Origin: Spodoptera frugiperda
Taxonomy: Eukaryota; Arthropoda; Insecta; Lepidoptera; Noctuidae
Reading direction: 5' to 3'
Assembly: GCF_023101765.2 (NCBI RefSeq)
Contig: NC_064226.1
Span: 7,246,001 to 7,310,000, forward strand
Length of the DNA stretch: 64,000 nt
Below the pieces are notes generated by a model. That model saw nothing but the letters and a program-made list of their open reading frames with translations, was not told where the DNA came from and did no database searches. Made by a program: the position numbers and the translations under genes. Positions 36,553 through 47,300 of this stretch are shown piece after piece (position 1 is the stretch's first letter; each line of letters starts with the position of its first letter).

Positions 36553-37145
36553 CTATCCACGCATACTCTTTTTCGAATATCTGGACCGTGTTATAAATCC
36601 CAATAATACAACGTCATGGATTACTAGTAAAATATCGGAGTGTTCAGTGCATCCGAGTCTATTCGCCACATAAACTGGAAGACTTTCCCTGCGGTCGTCA
36701 GAAGCTCGTTAGGGTGCAAGGCATAATACCGCTTGCATCCTACCCAGATGATAATAATGTGTATCATGCTCTACGTATAAGTTATAGAAAGCTTTACTCT
36801 AATACTTAAACAATCCAATATTACGTGCAAAATTATATAGTCCTCCTTACCGATTTCGGTAACGGCGACCTTAGAGAAACTATTTACTGTCGTGGGCCCT
36901 GATATGACTGGCCAAACCGAACTTAGTTTTAAAAATCCGATCACAATTAGAGCAGTAAAGCTGACCAGCAGAGTTATATGTATAAATATAGGAGGGCTTG
37001 GGTCGGTCTTTACGTAATTGACGCTTTACGTCTAACGTATCTAAGCGTTGGTTTTCGTACGCTTTAATATTTTCATTGACAGCAATGCGCCAAGACTGAA
37101 AAATTACTGAGTAATTGTATCTACAATTTGATATTAGTAACTTAT

Positions 37146-37260
37146 ATATTTTTTTGCAACGTCACGCCTGTTATCCCCGAAGTGGCAGGCAGACGTGCAA
37201 ATTACGGCACATAATGCCGCTATACAATGTACACCCACATTTCGCCATTTGTTACCCAAA
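37146..37260 (-). repeat. truncated SINE, same tail as 15258-15509
   Basis: TTTGCAACGTCACGCCTGTT, CCCCGAAGTGGCAGGCAG and ACATAATGCCGCTATACAAT correspond to the tail of the SINE at 15258-15509 in the same orientation. The tRNA-like head is missing. Confidence 0.55.
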
Positions 37261-38207
37261 ATAACCTTAAGTCAAAATGAATGAGTAATTGATATTTTCG
37301 AGCTAAATTCAAACTTTCTATAACGTTCTGAAGAGATAACTGTTAGTCATACTAATGGCTATCAAAGTTTTATATGTTTGTAGGTCAAACGTATAAAGTT
37401 TTAAACTCGCTTCATATGAAACTGTAAGAATTTCAAATGTACATAAGTGCAGCTCCATAAGTAATAACTTATTTCGATTCAACTTCGGTTAACCAGATAT
37501 TTTATTGGTATTTGTCCAAATGCAAGTTTCAAAAAGTATGATAAAATTTCACTAGTTGCAATGCAAGCAACAGCTAGACAATTGTACACATAATAAGTGC
37601 ACCAATAATTTAATACCTCAAAATGATTCCTGGTCGGTTGCCAAGACACATAAACAAGGTGAACTTAATAATAAATAAATTGATAACTGCTATCTGTATA
37701 AGCTTTCCAATTAATTCCATTGCGATTCCATTTCATTGTTTGTTTCAAAAATATCGAAATACACTCTCAGAGTTATTGTGAAGATGTTTCGGCGGATACT
37801 GGTAACAAAAGGCGCGTGATATTTTTTTTGTTTGAAAATATTTTCTCTTAACGAGAGAGAAACAGCTTTCAAAATCAATTCGGTTACTCGATGATTGTTT
37901 TAGATGTGGTTTTATTATCTTTAATGAACGTCGGAAGACAAAATATAATTTGGAGAAACAATGTTTTAAGAACCTCAATTTTGTTGAATGTATTAATTCA
38001 GAAATGTGATACAAATTGACTACCGAATTTTAATTTCTTTAGCAGTGATTTCAGCAGCAGTGATTTTAGCTTTGAAACAAATTAGTGTGTAATTTGTTTT
38101 GAAATCACTACTAAAGAAATACAAATACAAATACTACTATATACATAATTTTGTATTACTCAGTTCTTATACTGGATATTTTAAATATGTTCTTTATTGT
38201 CACGCAG

Positions 38208-38350
38208 GTCGCGCAATCGAGCGCGTGTGCGCAGGAGCAGACGGCGCGGGCATGGTGTCGGCGGCGCGCGCGCTCCTCGCCGCAGTTACCAGGGTGCTAC
38301 TACTCGCCGACATGGTCGTCGTACGACAGTTGCTACTGGCTAAAGATAAG
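38208..38350 (+). CDS. alpha-Catulin: alpha-catulin exon a (first visible)
   Basis: Encodes GAGMVSAARALLAAVTRVLL and LADMVVVRQLLLAKDK. Acceptor TTTATTGTCACGCAG; donor AAG/GTAAAG. It enters at phase 2 and leaves at phase 0. A second in-phase acceptor, GTGTGCGCAG ending at 38234, would shorten it by 27 nt (9 residues). The conserved core starts after that point, so either is possible. An upstream exon ending with one extra base is required and was not found. Confidence 0.85.
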
Positions 38351-41300
38351 GTAAAGTTTTCCGCATTAAAATTAATCAAAAGCCCTAGGTTAAGACCTAG
38401 ATTACATTGCTGAAATGCTAATCCAAAAGTCTCTTAATACAGGCATTACTTGCTTAAAAAGAGGCTCCTATCACTAACTTTGTAAAGTTTAATGGTTACG
38501 CAAATAAAGATTTTGTATTTGTAAGTCTTTCAGCGTCTAATACCTACCTATCTCTAGAGTAACTATTTGTAAGTGTACCTATAGTAATTTTATATGAAAC
38601 AAACAAGATAACTTCTGACGATAAAGCTATTAAGTTAATCATACACCGCTGTCCACGTCTGAGGGTGTAAAAGCATGACATTACGCTCCATAGTAATTAC
38701 AAATGTCCAATCTATTTGTATTGCTCGTTCTACTTCTACGTCGCCCTTCTTACGGCTGTTTTATGATGTTATTTAAAGGCTACGAGATGTCCGTTTTATT
38801 GTGTGCTTACCCAAAATACACACTTCTGAATAATACCCTACTGAAATTCAATCTACTACGTTCCCCAACAACGTTTATATGAATATTTTTAGCAACTTGA
38901 TGAGACATTTAAAAATAAAATTTTGTAGTTTATTGAATTCAAGCACAGAATAGAACAAAGTCACTAAACTATGGAAATCGAAATCTAATGAAACAGATTA
39001 AATTGTAGTTCCGATAATGGCTCTGTAATCCTTTGTCTAACTATACCTAGATTTATATCACCTCCCTAATCCAAGGGTAAGCTATTAATGGACAAAGTTA
39101 TATGGAAATACCTTCTACGTAGATCAACGTTCTCTGTGCCGAAGTAAGGCCTTGACCTATTTGACGGGAACGACCGACAAGTGCGGATGTATTTGTAAAT
39201 ACGACGTCCCATAATTTCGTGAGCCAGTTGGAGTGGCGCAGTGCACGAACATGTAGCAAATTCTGCTAACCGTTTCAAATCCCGCGCGGCAGGTATCTAT
39301 TACAATATTAGCAAAGTTCGTGGGATAACTTTGTCCTTGCGGTCGTAGTTTCCCAGTTTGTGTATGTGATGTTCGTTGTTCTTTGTCTCGAATATTGTAC
39401 GTGCAATGGCTTCGTGACAGTTTGCATGTGTGCGACAGGTTGCGCGTTCCTTGGACCGGTTGGAGTCGGTGTCGAACTTCGCGGAGTTCGTGCGCGCGTT
39501 CACGGAGTTTGGGGGCGGCATGGTGGAGCTAGCGAGGCTGACGGCGGAGAGGCGAGCAGACCTCCGGGACGAGAGGAGAAGAGCACAAGTAGCTGCTGCC
39601 AGAAACGTCCTCGAACGATCCACACTGATGCTACTCACTTCCTCGAAGGTAATTACTACCATCAACATTTATTACTCATTCGCAAAAACTCATTAACGTT
39701 TCTCACAAAAAGGTCACGGAAAACACACGTTCAAACTAAATGCAGCCCCAGAAATAGGTTAACTGTGTTTTTTTAAGGTTTCTCTTGAAATTCGTTCCGT
39801 ACATACAAATTAAACTAGTATTTGGAAATACTAATTACAAGTCTGAAATGTAAGCTCGTACAGCTGCACAAACAAGCTTTTGTTTTGGTCTGCGAATAAC
39901 TTTTAATGTGGTTCAATCAGTCTTCCTTGGTATAGGTAAGTGGGTAGGCAACATTATTTTGCCGAACACTCTCACGTATAACATTGTACAAATGTACAGC
40001 CCAATCCTCTTACCAAATGTATTGGTTACGAAACCGTAGTTGCTTTATTATTTATACATTTTATCAGTAGCAAGGTATACCTTTCCGTCTGTTAGATTTA
40101 TTCGCCTGAGTGCTAAATCCAATCACGGTTGTGTGCACAGTCATTGAATTGACAAACCCTTAATAAAGCACCTTGATGTGCCGAGGGCATGTTATTAACA
40201 CCGATGGACAGTAATAAATTTTCAATCCGAGTGTCCGGTGAGGCCCGTGGCTCGCGTAAATTAGCCCTGTCGCTTGACCGCCGCTCCTCCTATCAATTAT
40301 GTAGGTTCCAAACCCAATTCAGACCACTCGGCGTTTGTTTGTGACATCACAGTTTATGGCCGACCATTCCTCATACTAATTCTATAGTCAAAACTGCATT
40401 AGACAATGCCAATAACAAGCCCTAATATATTGCTAAGTTATGACTTGGCTTCGTCAGCAGTCAGCGGGTTAGTTGACAACCCGTTCACAACTACATATTG
40501 TTGTGTAAGGGTCATAAATTTCTCTTGTTGATTAATATCTCTTACTACGGTACACTGCTTCAGAAAATGCTTTAAAATGAAACCATTTTCTTGAAAAGAG
40601 ATAAGAATTGCCATCTTGTTTTAAAGACCGAACTTGCTCAAAGTAAACACGACCGGGCACTTTTATTTGCTTGGGACTTAAGAAATGAAATATCTTAAGT
40701 GCCCTGATAACGTAAAGTTTTGAGAGCGATGTTTCATAACAAGGATCCGTCTTTGTCCAAGGTATAGGTCACTTGCTAAACTGAACAAAAACTGCCAAGG
40801 GGACGATGTAATCCAGTTAATGGCCTCGTTATGTGGAGTGGACAAAGATCCGTATCGCATCAGCTGTATTTGATGTTGACATGACCGTCCAATCAACTAC
40901 AAAGAAAAATATTATTAGCAAAACGTGTGTCCTAGTAAAAATAGTTTCAAAGACATTTTTGTAAATGTTTTCTTGAATAGTTTCTGCGTATGCATATTTA
41001 TTATGTTGGTAGTGTCAAATGTGTCATGAGTAGGGTGAGTGAACAATCGCAGTCAACTGTGTGATGGCAAAGCTAGCAATTTGTCAGCGCTTCCGAGCGT
41101 CGAGCGTGCGGCACGCCGATGCCTCCCCCAGCCATTCACATGACATATTTTACAAGACTTTTCATTTTTTCCAGCGCTCTACATAGATGCAAAACTTTGA
41201 TAAACAGTTTAAACAATTCGCTTAAAACAGCAGTGTGCTATTATTATAATTGTGGTGGAACAATTTAATCGTTCGTAACTACGTGCACAAGTTTGCAGCA

Positions 41301-44300
41301 CCTATGTGGCAGTTCCCGACGCCTTCCGCTAACTCAGACTGGGAAGCAGAAGTATGCACAAACTTCGCGCCAAGTGATCGTATAGGTAGTCCGCAAGTAA
41401 TTTATATTGAGTGCAAACTATTCTAGCGTAATAATAACGGGTTTGTGAGAAGTATGTGCAATTATAATGTTCGTGCCGATTTTCGATCGCTATTCGCAGA
41501 AAGTCGACCGCAAAAATGTAGGCCGCTACAATAGCAACTGACAATTTGCCATCGTTGCTATTAGCCACTAAACGATTGTGTGGTACACAAGTGCTATTTC
41601 GATTGCAATCGTTACAACCGCAGCGGACACGAGCGACGCGTGGACGATGTTATTATGTGATGCTCTTTAAACTGTCTCATAAATTGTCGTGATTTTTCTT
41701 TCATTTTTGAACTGAAATTGTATTTTACAATAGATGTTTTTAAAGCTTATAGAAATAAACTATTATTGTCGGGACATGAAAAGTGTATTGAAACAATGTC
41801 TAAATGCAACTGTTCTAATGTAAGTAGCAAGTATAAGCTAAGTGTGAGTGTCCCAGAGACACATCTTAAATAGTTTCACATAATATGAAGGTATCTCATA
41901 TATCCCTCGGAGTGTAACCCTTTAAGCCACACTGGTAACTGATGGGTCTTCATTCAAGTCTTCTACTGCAGTTGCTTTGTCTTGAGACTAGCTAAATATT
42001 TGTTCTAGAAAGGCTTGCCTCGGGCACCCGAGCAACGCGGACGGGTTGACGCGAAAGTAACACGAAAAAAGAAAAAGATTTATTTTAAGAAGCTGTTATA
42101 GGGGTTTCTTTTAAGAGAAAATTATGCATTAAAGTTCCGATATTGTATAGTATAATGTCAGTTTTCAGTACTGTTCAGAGATTAATTTAAGATTTTCAGT
42201 ACCCTTAGTACGAGTTTGCTTTACATTTAAAGTAATCGAAACGAGAGCGCATTCGGCGCTCTGATTGGCCGGCTCGAATAAACCAACCAATCAAACCAAC
42301 GTAAAGCACACTCATACTGTACTCTACTGTTCAGATACTTGTTTTGTTTAATTGACGTAACAGATACGAAAACATATGGCTTTCAAAATAAAGTTAGAGA
42401 ATTATCTTCCCAGTTTTATACACACAAAATGAAATTATAGTCATTAGACTATGTATACTATATAGATATAGACTGCTAGATAGATATATACTATATAAAC
42501 TATTTTTGCGCACCTAAAAGTACAATTCTTCACATAAAACTAACAGAACATTTATGTTTCCTAGACGTGTATGAGGCATCCAACGAGCGCATCGGCACGC
42601 GAGAACCGAGACACGGTGTTCTGTCAGATGCGACGAGCCATGGATCTCATCCACTATGTCGTGAGGGACGGCCTGCCCGGTCACGAGGAACAATCCCATG
42701 AGGTTTGATGTCACACTCCAATTACTCGGAATATTACTCTACATTTATTTTTCGCCCTAAATAATTTTCCTTTAACTAAGACTTTTGTAACGAACAAGTC
42801 TTATGATTGTAAAGAAGTTGTCTTAAAATAACTAAAATGAAATCTGGTTACTAACTTCAGGCGTTATTAACATTCTTTTCATATAACAATTCAATGTCTA
42901 CAATAAAATATATAAATATAAGTACGAAATACAAAATCTGTTTGCTCGTACCTGCGTAACACATTAATGGCTTCTTGTAATTGATACGTTACCGAAATGA
43001 CGGTGAAAAGTTTGACAATATATTCGAGCTATCCTTTAGAAATTCTATAGAAACCCAATAAAACCGTGGCTTCTACGCATATTTATATAAGGGTATAAAT
43101 TGTGTGGCACATTTAGGCGTCGGGTAACAACAATAGATGCAGTAAATAATGTCCCACAATGCGTGACTCCGAACATCGTATAGTTGGCTTCGAGCATTCC
43201 CGCGGGAACGATGTCGATCCACGAATATATTTCACTGGCGAAATTAATTTAGTTTTACGAGCATATTACCTACGATTTTACAGCTTTATCAGGATACACG
43301 TAAATATTGTTTATAGTATTGCGTACCATTCATTCATATTGTGAATATTTTGTAGGGTTTACTTACGATTTCTTTAGAACTGATTCCAAAACTTGTTTTA
43401 ACATTCTCTAATATAATCACATAATTAATCTGTCTTAATTTTTTCAAAAAGTTATACAAACCTCCTAATTTGTTCCTCTCATGAGGTACGGTCCGGTACG
43501 TCTAATCTAGCTTTGCCTTGAATTTTTCGGTTGAAAGGAAATAATGTTCCGTCTCATATCCCAGAGCAATTCCTTATCCAACCAAGTGAAGTAGCCCATA
43601 TCCTTTTCCGAGACATAAGCTTCCTTTATGCAAAGTCTCTACGTCAATCGATGTATACCTTCAGGAACATCAGATGGACAGTTTATTTCGGGATCTACGT
43701 CAGATTCCCTCGAGTCTAGCTAGTTTTAGAAATACCCTTCTCTAAAGAAAATCTACTTTATAGTCTGCTATTTGGTAGGGATATAAAACTTATTTTAACT
43801 TCTCTTTGTAAATAGAAAAGTCGAGTTAAGAAAATAAGACATCGTAGCCAACTATCATTGAAGTTTAGCTGCATTTACAAACTTTGCTTTGTAAAAAATA
43901 GAACTTTAAAAACGCTAGCTCGCAGGCAGTATAAAATTTCACTGTCGGACTCGGGGTGCCCTGTATTTGAAATGTTCCACGAAGAATTGGCAGATTTTCA
44001 CAGATGACATTTTTTGTGAACAACAAATGCGAACAAAAAGCTTCGGTGAAATATCAGAATATCTGAATTTCATGCCAGCAACACTACAGCGAAAAATGGG
44101 GGCAGTAGCTGCAGTGTTTTTATTTGTGATGTGTAGCGCTTGAAGCGATGTAAGGCAAGAAACCATTAAGTAAGGCGCCACAAGTGCAAACATTTACCGA
44201 CTAGTACATGTCACCGTCTAAACAAGTTTAGCGGGGCGACGCGCGCCACTAAGCACGTTCCGGTACTAGGAAATTGTTGTTATACCGTCTCACGTCACAT

Positions 44301-47300
44301 TATTGCTAAATGGATCATACGTCTTACTGAAATATGGAACATGCAAACATCATGTATGTAGGTAAGGTCACTGTGAGGCTTGTGTCGGTTTACACCTTGC
44401 AATCGGTAGAAACACATTTTCTTCGCAAAGTAACCTACAAATAACAAACTAAAAGTCAATCAAATAAATAGTAATATATCCATATATTCTGAAAATATGA
44501 CTAAATTACAAGACCCGTTACTGGTTGCACGACATTGTAATAAAAACCTCAGAGATGAGCTGATACAGCACTAGTCCGTGATATACTTATACGTATGACA
44601 CTAGAGAGGCTTCCGTAACTCCGTGACTCTCCGGAATCCGGAACAGATATGTACAAACTAATGGGGAAAGTGTCCGCAAACTTTACCCGGCTGATTACTG
44701 ATATAAATCTACCGTATAATGCGAATATCTCTTTGTTTAGTTGACATTATTATTCTAGATATTGGAGCAACTTTTTATGTTACTAAAATAATAAGTTCGT
44801 CCCAAACTACGATAAAATTCAAATGACATAATCGGCGGTCTAAACCCAGCTCACGTTCCCTTCTGATGGGTGTACAATCTAAAGCGTGGCGAGCAAATGA
44901 CCCATCAGAATTCTCATTCCTACAAATTAGATAACAGTAATTTTTAAATCCAAAATCAGACTGCCACTACAGAAGCTAAGTTATATCAGTTGAAACAAAA
45001 CTGTTTTCATTACGATAAGACGTAAGATCTTACGTATCATGTGTGGCTAGGAAAACGAATAGAAAAGTAATTTAAAATTGATAGTATCGATGGCTTATCA
45101 TGCCGACTGCATCTAGTGATCTAGATCAACGCGCTATCTCGATGGGCCGTCATCTCTCTAGCCGTAGTAAACTGTCTACCAGTATATCTAACCACAATTA
45201 CTTCTTATACTTACGTATATTTAACATTACTGAATTGTTTTATTATTTTTTCATAGCAGGTGTACTTATCATTTTAATTTTAATGGCAATTGTTTTGCTT
45301 AGTTTACTTTTTCTCCCAATTTTCTTTGATATGACTAGAAAACTACTAATTGGCAGAACCTGGACATTCATTTAATGTATAGTTGTGGAAAATTGTGACG
45401 AAATATTCTCACATATCTAGTAAATCATGAAAAATAAATTATAGAAATATGGGAACATTTCGTCATATTCAGAACTATACATATATCTAAACGGCGTAAT
45501 TATTATTTACGTCCTTTTTATAAGTTTTTTAAAGTACGACTATTAAATTTTTCCTATTGTCTTTATAAACTTTTAAAATAAAATATTCGAAATTAAGTAT
45601 TACAAATCATAAATAGGTAAGTGGTTATTCCGAACAATTTTACTGAAACTTTCAGCTTTTCACAACCACAGCTGAGCAAGGCATGGAAATCTTTCTACTA
45701 TTCTATGTTTATCTAGAAACTAATAATAACTAACTACTTACTATTAATAATTTCCTTCACTGACTGCTGAGTCTCTCAGTGACTCTGTGACACTTTCTGA
45801 TGCATATTCTTCGAACATAAACACACTTTTATTTTCTTTTCTTGTAGATGAAACCTTTCTCGGATAGTCATGAACAGGTATAACTTTATAGCAAGCAGGT
45901 AGTCGAGTGCATTCAGTTTTATGTAAGAATTTACTGTACATAATAAGCACTAGATTATTCTCTTGTATGCTTTAATTTTTAATATTTTTTCGTGTATAAT
46001 TTGTATGTTTAGTACCTATGCAATTTGCTTCCTCACTTTATTTATAAACTTCTTTATTTATCTATAAACTATTTCTATTTTTGTCACTGTCAATTTTTAA
46101 ATGTATATTTAGTTATATTGAGCATTATTAAATTTAGTAAATGTAATAATAACATTCAATCGCTCTCAGTGCCCCATTGATCTTGTTTATATTTCAGGTT
46201 TAATTATATTTGAGGAAGCATTCCGTTCTGTAAACTCGTATTATGTAAAAAGCACCAGTATTTTATAAAACGTAGTTATAGATTTTACATTTTTAACGAT
46301 CAAAAAGATTTTTTAAACTCGTCACAATCTCTGCTAATAACCACGCTCCAAGCAGCTTAGCTATAGCGGCCTGGCTAAGCTTCCCGCTACCTAACTAACT
46401 TTATAGGTATGTATAACACTTCCTCCCATTAGGTTCTCAAAACCTAAGTCTTAGAGCTGTAATGTGGTGAGTAAACATTGAGTAACGTCTGTATAAATAA
46501 TATATGACCATAGGTATGTGATGTAGACTTCCAAACTGTGATAGTCATTTACGCTTATTAGATAACTAGCACTAATTTTATTTCACTGTTACATTCTTAA
46601 AACATATTTTTCACTTTTTTCAAGGCTAAAGTGTATCACATATTTTCTGTAGGTATTTAGTTGTCCCGTGATTAGATAAGTGTAAGGTAGGAATCTGCTA
46701 CTTTTTTACATTCTTAAAATTGGATTATGTGTGTTATATTAAAATGCAGACAATGTATAGGCTGCGCAATGGGAAGCGGGCACGGCTCTGGGCGCGCTGC
46801 GAGGTCTAACGGGGCAGGTGAGAACAGCGCGCGCGCGCGGCGGCGCCGACATCACGCGCCGACGCTCGCTCGCCTCCACGCTGCGCGCGCTCGTCGAGCG
46901 CACGCACGATTTTACAGACTCCGCATATACCTCGCATGAACATAGACAACGGATACTTGCCCTCGCTGAAAGAATAGCTTACGAATTGGAGAGACTAGTA
47001 GCCGTCGCCGTTTCACTGGTAAGCTACCACTATCACTTCACATGATCGACTTATATAAAGATTTTATCAAGTGTGCATAATTCAGGAAGAGCAAGGCTCC
47101 AGTGGTACTGCGACGGCACTCGAGAGTGCTTGCACGGGCGCGACCAGCGCCGCATCGGAGCTTGAACGCGCGCTAGTTGCTGCAGCGCGCGATCAAGCGC
47201 GAGATCTCGCCCCCCTCGCGGACGAAGCGAAGAGACTCGCCTCCGACCTAGCATATATAGGTAAACAAGCAGGTATACAGTATTGTACTAACACTAACAC

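Larger units (their letters stand above)
30943..38207. other. non-coding DNA, probably alpha-catulin intron, with several repeats
   Basis: No exon was recognised. The stretch holds the 156-bp palindrome (32261-32418), a direct repeat of GTAGCCATGCGTAGCA (34987 and 35183), an inverted copy of repeat A (35831-35967), a SINE (36371-36552) and a SINE tail (37146-37260). All other open frames are short and featureless. Confidence 0.5.
38351..42564 (+). other. alpha-catulin introns a-b and b-c
   Basis: Introns 38351-39438 and 39649-42564 flank exon b. They contain no recognised gene or repeat apart from the beginning of the sequence leading to exon c and the MITE at 42207-42318. Open frames such as 39360-39776 (+) and 39300-39668 (-) are shadows of exon b. 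Confidence 0.6.
42703..46760 (+). other. alpha-catulin intron c-d
   Basis: A 4.06-kb intron. It contains a hydrophobic 91-codon frame (45100-45375), a diverged palindrome directly after it (45374-45482) and a 68-codon minus-strand frame (45744-45950). Nothing else is recognised. Confidence 0.55.

Noticed and set aside
39300..39776. Frames on both strands around alpha-catulin exon b, up to 138 codons
   Set aside because: Only the frame with the catulin signature continues in phase to neighbouring exons. The others are shadows.
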